Shown here: piece by piece, positions 1-7,879 of the stretch
Position numbering within the stretch: position 1 is the stretch's first letter
Layout of the letters: every line of letters starts with the position of its first letter
Source of the DNA: Myxococcales bacterium
GTDB taxonomy: Bacteria > Myxococcota > Myxococcia > Myxococcales > Myxococcaceae
DNA length: 33,646 nucleotides
Direction of reading: 5' to 3'
Assembly (NCBI GenBank): GCA_030681895.1
Contig: JAUXRI010000194.1
Location: 1-33,646 of the forward strand
Notes under the pieces: model-generated
The model's database searches: none
Told to the model about the DNA's origin: nothing
The model's input: only the letters and a program-made list of their open reading frames with translations
Made by a program: the position numbers and the translations under genes

Positions 1-1
1 G

Positions 2-898
2 GTGGTCGACGCGGGGCCGGCTGACGGAGGCCGCGACGCAGGCCTCGATGCAGGGCCGGTGGACGCAGGCGTGCTCGTCGACCCCGACCCCGACGGAGGC
101 CCCCGCGAGCCGACGAACGCGAGCCAGGTGCTCTACACCGACGACTTCGAGCGGTACGCGAACACGATCGCGCTCAAAGGGAGCTACGGCGATCAACGTG
201 AGGTCGGCGCGTCGTTCGTGCTCGACGGCGTGAACGCGGCGACCGGGAGCCGCTCCATGCGCATCGACTACGGCACCGATGCCGGCTGCCAGGACGCCGA
301 TGTCTTCTTGAGCAAGGTGCTCGCCATCACCAGCCCGCTGACGGTCGCGCTGCGGTACCGGTTCCGGTTTGACCAGGGCTTCCGGTTTCAGCAGCCAGCG
401 ACGCACTGCGCGGGCCGAGGCACGTCGTCGACCGAGTTCATCGTCGGGCGCGTGATGAACGGGCGGGGCACGGTGGTGCTCTCGGTCGCGGCGGATCAGC
501 CGATGCCAGTCATCTACCCCGACGTGCCCGGGCTGCGCTGGCAGGTGCAGGTGCGTGACGTGCGCGGCACGGTGACTCCGGCGCAACCGAACGCGCTGTA
601 TCGCCAGCACCAGCGCGCGACCCGGCTGGGTCCATCAGCGGTCGCGGATGGCCGGTGGCACAGCCTGGCGCTGGTGGTGCAGCGCGAGACGCAGCAGGCG
701 CTCGGTGATGGCGTCATTCGCCTCTGGATCGATGGAGAGGCAGTGCTCGACTACGACGGGAGCACGGGCGTCTCGCAGGGCAAGGTATTCAGCGGCACCG
801 CGCCGTTCGGCACCATCACGTACCCCTCGACGCTCGCGACGGGCGCATCGCAATCGCAGACGAGGTGGTTCGACGAGGTGCTGCTCTTCGAGCCGTGA
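2..898 (+). CDS. DAG-linker surface protein with concanavalin-like domain (5' partial)
   Basis: The reading frame is open from the window edge, so the true start and any signal peptide lie upstream; the GTG at position 2 is probably internal. The visible 298 residues open with about 40 residues of Asp-Ala-Gly/Gly-Gly repeats, typical of the flexible linker that follows a lipobox in myxobacterial surface lipoproteins. The rest (about residues 42-298) looks all-beta: a DDFERY segment, a YRFRF strand, a DGRWHSLALVVQ segment and an LWIDGEAVLDYDG segment. That order resembles LamG/concanavalin A-like jelly rolls, where the W-H-x-L strand and the I-D-G strand face each other. This fold suggests glycan binding or lyase activity, but I see no catalytic motif. 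It converges on the esterase gene with 9 bases between stop codons. Coding is secure; the fold is inferred. Confidence 0.75.
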   Translation: MVDAGPADGGRDAGLDAGPVDAGVLVDPDPDGGPREPTNASQVLYTDDFERYANTIALKGSYGDQREVGASFVLDGVNAATGSRSMRIDYGTDAGCQDADVFLSKVLAITSPLTVALRYRFRFDQGFRFQQPATHCAGRGTSSTEFIVGRVMNGRGTVVLSVAADQPMPVIYPDVPGLRWQVQVRDVRGTVTPAQPNALYRQHQRATRLGPSAVADGRWHSLALVVQRETQQALGDGVIRLWIDGEAVLDYDGSTGVSQGKVFSGTAPFGTITYPSTLATGASQSQTRWFDEVLLFEP

Positions 899-907
899 CG
901 GTGCACT

Positions 908-1963
908 TCAAGGCGTGAACGACGCGAAGAAGTCGAGCAGCGGCGCGTTGTACGACGTGCGCCAGAGGTGCAGCAGCGCGTTCTTCGGCCCCGCAGGCTG
1001 GAGCAGGAACGCCGGGGCACTCGGGTAGCCGTTGAGCTGCAGCTGGGTCTGGAGCTTCCGCATGCAGCTCACGTCGACGATGCCGTCCTTCTCGTCGTGA
1101 AACTGCTTCACGGTGGGCTTCACGGGCGGGCGGGTGGTGCTCCAGGGTGACTCGGTTGGGAAGGCCATTGCGGCGCACGCGTCGTCTTCGATGATCTGCT
1201 TGCGGGTCTCGCGGTCGACGAGAATGCCCACCGCCGAGTCGCGAGGAGAGAGCGCCGGGTCGCAGAGGGTGTCGGTGCCGTACGGGTCACCGGCCGAGAG
1301 CGGCGCGAAGGCGGTGAAGGTGTCGTCGAAGTGCGTGGCGGCACGGGTCGTCATGTAGCCCCCCGTCGAGAGCCCGGTGATGAAGAGCGCTCCACGTGAG
1401 CCCATCGGCCTGCGCGCAGGCACGAGCTCCTTCGCGATCCACTCCACGTACGGCAGGTCGACGTTCGTGCGCTGGAGCACCGAGAAGTCGAACCGTTTGC
1501 CACACGGCCGGCCGACGGAGTCCGTCACGACGTTCGTCGTCGCATCGAGAACGAAGACGGCGAAGCCGCGCACGACGGCCTCACGCGCGAAGGCAATCTG
1601 AGGCTGCACCAGCGCTCCACCGGTGCAGAAGTGGTCAGCCTGACCACCGCCGCCGTGCAGCACGAGCATCGCGCCACGCGTCCATGGACCTGCCGGCCCC
1701 TTCCACAACACCTTGCGCGTCTGACCGGCGATGACGCGAGCCACGAGCGTCCAGCCGTCTGCAAGGCACGTCGCCTCGGCGGGCGTGGGCGTCAGGAGGA
1801 GCTCGGGAACTCCCGCGTCTGGAACGCCCGCGTCCTCGATGCCCGCATCGGCGACAGGCTGTTCCACGACGATGGGTGGAGGAATGGCAGCGCCGCAGTG
1901 GGCGACGAGCGCCGAGGTCACCACGAGGCTGGCTGCCTTGAAGGTCATGTCAGCGACAGACAC
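908..1963 (-). CDS. Alpha/beta-hydrolase (PHB-depolymerase/feruloyl-esterase-like) lipoprotein
   Basis: The 351-residue product is predicted to be an exported serine esterase. A hydrophobic signal segment (residues 9-22) ends at Cys23; the residue before it is His, so the lipobox is non-canonical and lipidation is uncertain. A short linker with three DAG-like repeats follows (about 39-51). The catalytic domain shows an oxyanion HGGGG motif (103-107), a GLSTGG nucleophile elbow with Ser199, an acidic candidate in HDEKDGIVD (289-297) and His332 near the C-terminus, the order expected of the PHB depolymerase/LpqC-like esterases. Cysteines at 66, 113, 154, 234, 263 and 300 suit an oxidising compartment. 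GTG 1963 was taken as the start; ATG 1948 is an equally plausible alternative, and neither has a strong Shine-Dalgarno. It follows rlmH by 22 bases and may be co-transcribed. The substrate cannot be read from sequence. Confidence 0.82.
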   Translation of the reverse strand: MSVADMTFKAASLVVTSALVAHCGAAIPPPIVVEQPVADAGIEDAGVPDAGVPELLLTPTPAEATCLADGWTLVARVIAGQTRKVLWKGPAGPWTRGAMLVLHGGGGQADHFCTGGALVQPQIAFAREAVVRGFAVFVLDATTNVVTDSVGRPCGKRFDFSVLQRTNVDLPYVEWIAKELVPARRPMGSRGALFITGLSTGGYMTTRAATHFDDTFTAFAPLSAGDPYGTDTLCDPALSPRDSAVGILVDRETRKQIIEDDACAAMAFPTESPWSTTRPPVKPTVKQFHDEKDGIVDVSCMRKLQTQLQLNGYPSAPAFLLQPAGPKNALLHLWRTSYNAPLLDFFASFTP

Positions 1964-1985
1964 CCCGGCCGCGAAGAGGTCAAAA

Positions 1986-2441
1986 TCATTTGTGGTACGG
2001 CTCGCCGCGCAGAATCGAGAACGCGCGATAGAGCTGCTCCATCAACACCAGCCTCGCGAGCCGGTGCGGCAACGTCATCGCCGAGAGAGACAGCGTCAGC
2101 TGCGCACGCGCGCGCACCGTGTCGTCGAGGCCTTCATCGCCACCGATGACACACACCACGTGCCGCCCCTGCTCCTTGTGTTGCTCGAGCCACTTCGCGA
2201 ACGCGATGCTGCCGAGCGACTTCCCGCGCTCGTCGAGGGCGATGAGGACGTCAGTGGGCTTGAGCTTGCCGAGAATCGTCTGAGCTTCGTCGGCCTTCGC
2301 GGCGACGCCCGACCGTTTCGATTCCGAGAGCTCGAGCAGCTCGAGCTTCGCGACGTGCGAGAGCCGCTTCGCGTACTCCTGCACGCCTGGAGCGAAGAGA
2401 CCCGAGCGGTCCTTCCCGATGGAGACGACGGTGAGCTTCAC
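1986..2441 (-). CDS. rlmH: 23S rRNA (pseudouridine1915-N3)-methyltransferase RlmH
   Basis: This SPOUT-fold enzyme methylates pseudouridine 1915 in helix 69 of 23S rRNA, acting on assembled 70S ribosomes with S-adenosylmethionine. Diagnostic features are the ALDERGKSLGS segment, the knot-region IGGDEGLDD motif and the C-terminal LPHRLARLVLMEQLYRAF block ending in EPYHK, the family's typical terminus. I chose the GTG at 2441 because it overlaps the rsfS stop as GTGA and gives 151 residues starting MKLTVVSIGK, close to the usual 155; the longer ATG reading adds ten unrelated residues inside rsfS. Translational coupling with rsfS, another ribosome factor, is a widespread arrangement. Identification is secure. 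Confidence 0.96.
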   Translation of the reverse strand: MKLTVVSIGKDRSGLFAPGVQEYAKRLSHVAKLELLELSESKRSGVAAKADEAQTILGKLKPTDVLIALDERGKSLGSIAFAKWLEQHKEQGRHVVCVIGGDEGLDDTVRARAQLTLSLSAMTLPHRLARLVLMEQLYRAFSILRGEPYHK

Positions 2442-3052
2442 GACAGCGAGATGCGGTCCGCGTCGCTCCACAGCCCTTCGAGGTCGTACATCTCTCGTTT
2501 GTCGGGCGTGAAGAAGTGCACCACCACGTCATCGAGGTTGAGGCACACCCAGTCAGGCGACGGCTCGACCGACGACGGGCGACGGCCGCGGGCCTTGAGC
2601 AGGTCTTCGACGCCATTCTTCAGTGCGTCGAGCTGCACGTCGGAGTCGCCGCTGGCGAGCACCAGGTAGTCGTAACCGACCGCGCCGGACTTGTGCGTGA
2701 GGTCGAGCACCAGCACGTCGGTGGCCTTCTTGTCGTCGGCGACCACCGCGATGGCGCGCGCGAGCTCGAGGCCCTCGGGGTTCGGAATGCGGCGCTTCTG
2801 GACGACGACCTTCTTCTTGGCAGTCGGGCGCCCGACGCTCGGTCGTTTCGAGGTGCGCGGCTTCGAGGTGCGCGGCTTCGACGCGGTCTTTCGTCCGGCC
2901 GGAGCGCGGGTCGTCTTCCCTGCAGGCTTCTTCGCGCGCGCGGGTGACTTCTTCTCCTTCGACGGAGCCGCCTTGCGGGCAGGCCTCTTCTTCGCGGCAG
3001 ACTTCTTCTTGGGCTCGGGTCGGTTGCGGGAGGTCTTCTTCTTCGCGGCCAT
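2438..3052 (-). CDS. rsfS: Ribosomal silencing factor RsfS with a long basic N-terminal tail
   Basis: RsfS (Iojap/YbeB) binds ribosomal protein uL14 and blocks joining of the subunits when nutrients are scarce. The conserved domain occupies about residues 95-200 and contains DKKATDVLVLDL, the DYLVLASGDSDVQ strand, DWVCLNLDDVVVHFF and REMYDLEGLW, all family hallmarks. Ahead of it lie about 90 residues with roughly 36 Lys/Arg and many Ala/Pro/Ser/Thr, resembling histone H1 C-terminal tails; typical RsfS proteins are only 105-130 residues in total, so this 204-residue form is nearly doubled. The ATG at 3052 is the only one that includes the tail; no convincing start lies at the domain boundary, although a shorter product cannot be excluded. 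It overlaps rlmH by 4 bases. The tail may bind rRNA or DNA (inference). Confidence 0.93.
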   Translation of the reverse strand: MAAKKKTSRNRPEPKKKSAAKKRPARKAAPSKEKKSPARAKKPAGKTTRAPAGRKTASKPRTSKPRTSKRPSVGRPTAKKKVVVQKRRIPNPEGLELARAIAVVADDKKATDVLVLDLTHKSGAVGYDYLVLASGDSDVQLDALKNGVEDLLKARGRRPSSVEPSPDWVCLNLDDVVVHFFTPDKREMYDLEGLWSDADRISLS

Positions 3053-3225
3053 GCGACAGGCTTACACCCGGAGTCCTTCCGTGTTGAGCACCATCTCTGC
3101 CCATCGCGCCATTCTGGTGGTCCGGCGTGCACGCAGCTGCACACGTGCGCAAGACGTGGCGCGCACGCTGACGGCGCTGCCCGCACGGATCAGCAGGTGG
3201 CATGAAACGTGGAAAAGGACGCGCC

Positions 3226-3843
3226 ATGCACGTCCTCGTCATCGCGATGGTCCTCGGGGCCTCACCGCTCCTCGACTCGGAAGTGTCGGCAGGCGTCGGC
3301 GTGCTCGGAACCGGGTACACCGGCGTCGGTGCGCGGCTCGGTGACGCGTTCGTCACGCCGAGCATCGGAGCGCGAGGCGTCTTCGGAAACTTCGTCATCG
3401 ACGGCGCCGCGTTCACCTCGAGCCCGCTGCGGAGCGCGCGCGCCTCGTTCTCAGGCACCGCGAGCGTGCGCATCGGGGCGACAGGAGAGCGCTGGGCAGT
3501 GATGGCAGGCGTCGTCGGGCAGTACGCGCCTGACGCGCGGCCACGAACGCTGATCCTCCCGACGCTGCGCGGGCAGGTGTCGTTCGGACAGGTCGGGCTC
3601 TCGCTCGGCGTCTTCGATCTCCTCGGCCTCGTCCCCGCACATCTGAGCGTCGACTTCGGCCCGTTCACGCGCGGGCGCTTCAGTGTCGGCTGGGTGGCAC
3701 CGGTCGGGCTCCTGGCCTCGGGCGAACTCTCCATCGCGCGCGGGTTCGGCGTTCGAGTGACCGCCTTCGCGTTCCGGCTCACCAACACCGAGACGGCCAT
3801 GTTGGTCGTCTCAGGCACGTTCGGCGCCGGAGGTGCCCGATGA
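3226..3843 (+). CDS. Exported protein of unknown function, possible small beta-barrel
   Basis: I do not recognise this 205-residue protein. The ATG at 3226 is preferred over the in-frame ATG at 3202 because it has a purine-rich GGAAAAGGA eight bases upstream and starts directly into a hydrophobic signal-like segment (MHVLVIAMVLGASPLL). The mature part consists of alternating hydrophobic/Gly-Ser-Thr stretches (for example GVGVLGTGYTGVGARLG, ASFSGTASVRIG, GLSLGVFDLLG and ALVSGTFGAG-type segments), consistent with amphipathic beta strands of an outer-membrane barrel, with no cysteine and no catalytic motif. Its stop overlaps the start of the glycoside hydrolase gene as ATGA, so the two are probably translated together. 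A role in outer-membrane passage of a glycan product is only a guess from this linkage. Confidence 0.7.
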   Translation: MHVLVIAMVLGASPLLDSEVSAGVGVLGTGYTGVGARLGDAFVTPSIGARGVFGNFVIDGAAFTSSPLRSARASFSGTASVRIGATGERWAVMAGVVGQYAPDARPRTLILPTLRGQVSFGQVGLSLGVFDLLGLVPAHLSVDFGPFTRGRFSVGWVAPVGLLASGELSIARGFGVRVTAFAFRLTNTETAMLVVSGTFGAGGAR

Positions 3844-5231
3844 AGCGCGTGATGCTGGTGACAGTGCTGGCGTTGGTCGGTTGTCAGGCGAGCACCAACC
3901 TCGATGACGTCTCGGCAGACGCGACGGTTGGTGGCGGGCTCCCGAAGGGCTTTTTGTGGGGCGGGGCGACGGCGGGCATGACCATCGAAGGCGGGCTGAC
4001 CGACACCTTCACCGAATGGGAGAAGGGCACGTACCCCGACGGCCGGCCGCACATTCGCGACGACCAACGCTCGACGGTGGCCACCGACTCGTGGAATCGC
4101 TTCGACGACGATCTCGCGGTCATCGAAGCGCTGGGCTCGAACGTTTACCGCTTCTCGCTCGAGTGGAGCCGGCTCGAGCCCCGCCAGGGCGAATGGAACG
4201 CACCTGCGATGGCGCGCTACCGCGAGTGGTGCGCGAGGCTGCGTGCGAAGGGCATTCGGCCGCTGGTGACGATTCAGCACTTCACGTTGCCGGTGTGGGT
4301 CGCCGAGCAGGGCGGCTTCGAGAACGAAGCGACGATTCCGCTCATCGAGGCCTTCACCCGCCGCGCCGTGGCCGAGCTCGCCGGAGAGGTCGACTGGTAC
4401 GTCACCGTGAACGAACCCAACGTGCTGGCAGTCCAGGGCTACCTCGACGGCGTGTTTCCTCCGGGGAAGGTCGGCGACACCGTCACCCAGACACGCGTCA
4501 TCGCGACCATGCTCAAGGCGCACGCGAAGATGGCAGCGGCGATTCGTGAGGTCGACACCATCGACGCCGATGGAGACGGCTTCGCCACCCGCGTCTCGCT
4601 CGCGCACCACGTTCGGTACTTCCAGCCCGCCAGCCACGACGTGCTCGACACCGCCATCGCGGGCCTCACCGACGACTACGCGAACGAGGCGATTCCGCGC
4701 GCGCTCAAGACCGGCCGCATCTTCATGGACGTGCCGGGAGCCATCACCCTCGACGAGCAGGTGCCCGGCCTCGCAGGCAGCGTCGACTACCTCGGACTCA
4801 ATTACTACACACGAGACATGGTGCGGGCCGACCTGGGCAGCGCCTCGCTCTCACAATTGACCTACCGCCCCAACCGTCAGCTCAACGACCTCGGCTGGGA
4901 CCTGTATCCGGATGGGCTGTATTCCTTTCTGGTTCGGTTCTCGGCGTACGGCTGGCCCATCGTCATCACGGAAAACGGAATTCCAGACACCGCGGGCACG
5001 CAGCGCTCGAAGTACCTGGTGCAGCACGTCGCCGCCATCGAGCGGGCGGTGCGTGATGGCGCCACCGTCGCGGGGTACGTGCACTGGGCGCTCATCGACA
5101 ACTTCGAGCCCATCGAGGGGTTCCACGCGCGGTTCGGGCTGTTCTCGGTCGACACGACGGGCTCTCTGAAGCGCACGCCCACCGAGAGCGCGGCGGTGTT
5201 CAAAGCCATCGGCGACCGGGTGCCGAGGTAG
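3840..5231 (+). CDS. Glycoside hydrolase family 1 lipoprotein (beta-glycosidase-like)
   Basis: This is a retaining beta-glycosidase of the GH1 TIM-barrel family, predicted to be anchored outside the cytoplasm by a lipobox (LVGC, Cys15). The 463 residues match family length. The acid/base motif TVNEPN gives Glu192 and the nucleophile motif VITENG gives Glu378. Other landmarks are FLWGGATAG (38-46), YRFSLEWSRLEP (103-114), QHFTLPVWV (146-154), GLNYYTRD (319-326) and WALIDNFEP with GFHARFGLFSVD (416-438). Two positions that normally hold the glycon differ: the Gln of the ATSAYQIEG block is Thr48 here, and the Trp after NFE is Pro424. Most GH1 enzymes are cytoplasmic, so lipoprotein export is unusual. 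It overlaps the preceding small exported protein by 4 bases. The true substrate is unknown. Confidence 0.93.
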   Translation: MKRVMLVTVLALVGCQASTNLDDVSADATVGGGLPKGFLWGGATAGMTIEGGLTDTFTEWEKGTYPDGRPHIRDDQRSTVATDSWNRFDDDLAVIEALGSNVYRFSLEWSRLEPRQGEWNAPAMARYREWCARLRAKGIRPLVTIQHFTLPVWVAEQGGFENEATIPLIEAFTRRAVAELAGEVDWYVTVNEPNVLAVQGYLDGVFPPGKVGDTVTQTRVIATMLKAHAKMAAAIREVDTIDADGDGFATRVSLAHHVRYFQPASHDVLDTAIAGLTDDYANEAIPRALKTGRIFMDVPGAITLDEQVPGLAGSVDYLGLNYYTRDMVRADLGSASLSQLTYRPNRQLNDLGWDLYPDGLYSFLVRFSAYGWPIVITENGIPDTAGTQRSKYLVQHVAAIERAVRDGATVAGYVHWALIDNFEPIEGFHARFGLFSVDTTGSLKRTPTESAAVFKAIGDRVPR

Positions 5232-5240
5232 GCGGCGCAG

Positions 5241-6788
5241 TCACCTGCGGGAGTAGAGCCCGATGAGCTGAGGCCGCACCTGCTCCAGCCGTTGCCATTG
5301 CTCGGCGTCGAGGACGACCACCAGGGGCTGGCGCTCGAGGATCTCGTCGGCGGCCTGCTGCCATTGCGTGGGGGTCAGGTATTCGCTCTTCGCGCGCCAC
5401 CCGAAGGGAAGGTAGGTGAAGGACGTGGCGTTTCGTGCGCCAGAGAAGAAGTACGCGAAGCCGCCAGAGCCATCGACGCCGAACACCGCGTACTGACCCG
5501 GCACCACGTGTGACAAGAAGCGCTCCGCCGTCTCGCTGCTCTGAGCCCAGGCCTGCCGGAAGCTCATTCGTTCGGGCTCCAGCGCGGCCGCGTGCTGGCG
5601 CTTCCAGACGAAGACGCCGGTGCAGAGCAGGGCAAAGCCAACGGTGGCGGCCATCGTGGCGTCAGCGGCCTTCCGGTTGGCCAGGAACTGCGAGAACACC
5701 GCCGCGAAGGCGACGAGGCCAAACGCTCCGAGAAACGCCAGGTGGACGACGTCACGGCGGGACCCGGCGACGTACAGCGGCACGACCGCCGTGAGTGACA
5801 CCCAGCCCGAGATGAGCGCCTTCGGGTCGCTTTGTTTGAGGAAGCCTTTCGCCACGACGGCGAGGCCACCCACCAGGCCGATGAGTGGCAGCGCAACGAG
5901 CAGCACCGTCCCCGCCTGCGCAGGGAGCCGGAGCCACGCGTCGAGGCCCGCGTGCGCGCCGAGCGCGTCGGGCAGGTTCTCGGCGAAGGTCGTCCGGTTG
6001 ATGGAGGTGTAGTGCTTCAGCGGCCACACGAAGACCGACCACCAGAATCGGTGCAGCGCGCCGTTCGCAGCAAAGAAGAGGAAGATCGGGAGGCCGACGC
6101 CCAGACCGCCCGCTGCGTAGGCGAGCGACGCCCGAATGGCCGCGCGTGCGTCCTGAGTGAGGCGAGTCGAGAAGAAGACCGCGGCGAGGCCTCCGATGGC
6201 GACGGGCCCGAGCGATTGAACGGCGGCAACGCCCAACCCGACGAGGCCGCCCGCGAGCACGAGCCGGAGGTGGCTCGGTGGGCCCTGTGAAGGCAGCAGC
6301 GCCACGAGGGCCGCGCAGACGAACGCGGCCCCGGTCCAGTGCGGGTAGGCGTAGGGGAACGCGGGAACGATCAGCGATGCGTAGATCAGCCCTGCCGCGA
6401 GCCCGAGGGTCTGGCGACCGGTCACGCGCAGCACCACCAGCGTGAGCAGCATGGCCGTCGTGGCGCTGATGAGGAGCTGCACGGCGGCCGCGACCTCGAC
6501 CGTCGGGTCGACCAGCGTGAAGGCGAGCGCGATGAGCCACGAGAAGACGGGGCCCTGGAACGCGAAGAAGTCGCGGTACATCACCTCGCCGTTCGCGACG
6601 CGCAGCGCCTCGTACAGCACCGTGCCTTCGTCGCCGTTCAGCGCTCTCGGCAACGCATCCCACCCGCGCGGGCCCCCCGGCGCGAGCCACGGCAGGAACC
6701 CGACGAGGCTCACGCAGAACACCAGCACCGGCGCAGACCACTCGCTCGAGAACACGCGTCTGAGCGTCGAGAGCATCGGCGAGCGCAT
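5241..6788 (-). CDS. Polytopic membrane protein, GT-C (GT39/ArnT-like) glycosyltransferase candidate
   Basis: The 515-residue product has about ten to twelve hydrophobic helices. After the first helix comes an extracytoplasmic-loop segment LNGDEGTVLYEALRVANGE followed by YRDFFAFQGP. An acidic Asp-Glu in the first loop, then a tyrosine-rich stretch before TM2, is the pattern of lipid-linked-sugar GT-C enzymes such as PMT, ArnT and GT39 members, where the acidic residue serves as catalytic base. The C-terminal 110 residues are soluble and lack a known motif. It starts one base after the CPBP protease stop (TAGGATG), so it is the last gene of the proA unit. Function as a glycosyltransferase is family-level inference; donor and acceptor are unknown. 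The internal ATG at 6776 is an alternative start. Confidence 0.8.
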   Translation of the reverse strand: MRSPMLSTLRRVFSSEWSAPVLVFCVSLVGFLPWLAPGGPRGWDALPRALNGDEGTVLYEALRVANGEVMYRDFFAFQGPVFSWLIALAFTLVDPTVEVAAAVQLLISATTAMLLTLVVLRVTGRQTLGLAAGLIYASLIVPAFPYAYPHWTGAAFVCAALVALLPSQGPPSHLRLVLAGGLVGLGVAAVQSLGPVAIGGLAAVFFSTRLTQDARAAIRASLAYAAGGLGVGLPIFLFFAANGALHRFWWSVFVWPLKHYTSINRTTFAENLPDALGAHAGLDAWLRLPAQAGTVLLVALPLIGLVGGLAVVAKGFLKQSDPKALISGWVSLTAVVPLYVAGSRRDVVHLAFLGAFGLVAFAAVFSQFLANRKAADATMAATVGFALLCTGVFVWKRQHAAALEPERMSFRQAWAQSSETAERFLSHVVPGQYAVFGVDGSGGFAYFFSGARNATSFTYLPFGWRAKSEYLTPTQWQQAADEILERQPLVVVLDAEQWQRLEQVRPQLIGLYSRR

Positions 6789-6789
6789 C

Positions 6790-7869
6790 CTACTGCGAAG
6801 TGTCCTTTCGAGGTCTCGACCGGGGTTTGGGCAGCCACTGCTGAAGGAGCGCCTCGAGGCGCGCCTTGCTCAGGGCGCGCCGGCGGGTGCCGTAGTCTTC
6901 GCACGCCGCGTCGCCCCTCCGGGCCTGGGCTCTCAGCACCACGAGCGCTGCCTCTTCAGCCTCGTCGCCCTTCCCGAGGAGCGGCGTCGCGAGGTCGATG
7001 CGCGTCAGCTGGCCACCCCGGGCGTCGAGGGTCGCGATGAGCACGGCGCTCACTGCGAGCGGCAACACCCACGGACCGACAGCGCGGAAGAACGAGACGG
7101 GCGGGCGCTGGGCGAACTCTGGCGGCGCCGTGGTGGGGCGCGTCCAGAACCAGGCGGACGACGCGAGCAGCGCGACCAACGACACCACGCCAACCCACCA
7201 CGGCACGTCGCTGTCTTGAATCTCGGCGGCCATCAGAATCATGGCCAGCGCGTTGTTCGCCGCGTGGAACGCGATGGCAGGCCACAACGAGCCGCGCTTC
7301 CACACCAGCAGCGCCAGGATGATGCCGATCTCGAACCGGGGCAGGAACCCCACCGGGTCGAGGTGGTAGGCACTGAAGATGAAGCCGCTGATCACCGCGC
7401 TGGCGACGATGCCCAGGCGCTCGGTGAGACCGCGAAAGAGCACTCCGCGAAACAGCAGCTCCTCGGCCACGGGCGCCAGCACCACCACGGCCACCAGCAC
7501 GGCGGTCTGCTCGAGCCGATTCGTCATGGCGTTCGCGAGCAACTTGCCGGTGTCGAACAAGTCGAGAAGCACCTGCGGGAAGAGCTTCGCCGAGAGCCAG
7601 CTGAGCCAGTGACTGAGCGAGAGCGCGTTGGCCGCCCCCAACAGCACCGCCATCGCCACGTCGGCTGAACGAACCACCGAGAGCCCCGTGCTGCTGCGCC
7701 ACTCCCGCCCGGTCAGCGCCAACGCGGCGAGGGTCGAACCACCAAGGGCAAACAAGCCGGCCGCGACGCTGGAGGCGACGTTCAGTGAGACGAACGTGGT
7801 GCTCGCCCCCATGAAGACGACGAAGCTCACCGCGAGCGTGGCCAACGAGAATTGGAGCGTGGTCCTCAT
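6790..7869 (-). CDS. CPBP-family intramembrane metalloprotease (CAAX protease-like)
   Basis: This 359-residue integral membrane protein carries the three conserved motifs of the CPBP/ABI family (type II CAAX prenyl endopeptidase relatives): EELLFRG (Glu136, Glu137, Arg141), FSAYH (His169) and FHAANN (His202 with Asn205/206). These residues coordinate metal and activate water inside the membrane. Eight or so hydrophobic helices surround them. The C-terminal 75 residues form a hydrophilic tail rich in Arg/Lys/Glu that is absent from minimal family members. In bacteria such proteins process membrane peptides or lipoproteins, or act in bacteriocin self-immunity; the substrate here is unknown. It lies 10 bases after proA and 1 base before the GT-C-like gene, indicating a single transcript. 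ATG 7869 is the natural start. Confidence 0.92.
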   Translation of the reverse strand: MRTTLQFSLATLAVSFVVFMGASTTFVSLNVASSVAAGLFALGGSTLAALALTGREWRSSTGLSVVRSADVAMAVLLGAANALSLSHWLSWLSAKLFPQVLLDLFDTGKLLANAMTNRLEQTAVLVAVVVLAPVAEELLFRGVLFRGLTERLGIVASAVISGFIFSAYHLDPVGFLPRFEIGIILALLVWKRGSLWPAIAFHAANNALAMILMAAEIQDSDVPWWVGVVSLVALLASSAWFWTRPTTAPPEFAQRPPVSFFRAVGPWVLPLAVSAVLIATLDARGGQLTRIDLATPLLGKGDEAEEAALVVLRAQARRGDAACEDYGTRRRALSKARLEALLQQWLPKPRSRPRKDTSQ

Positions 7870-7879
7870 CGAGGTGAGC

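Noticed and set aside
3053..3225. Possible tRNA or small RNA in the 173-base divergent gap
   Set aside because: No cloverleaf or T-loop consensus could be found on either strand; only ordinary promoter-like spacing.
2553..4637. 694-codon minus-strand frame across rsfS and the GH1 gene
   Set aside because: It crosses two well-supported genes on both strands and has low-complexity Arg/Pro/Ala composition.
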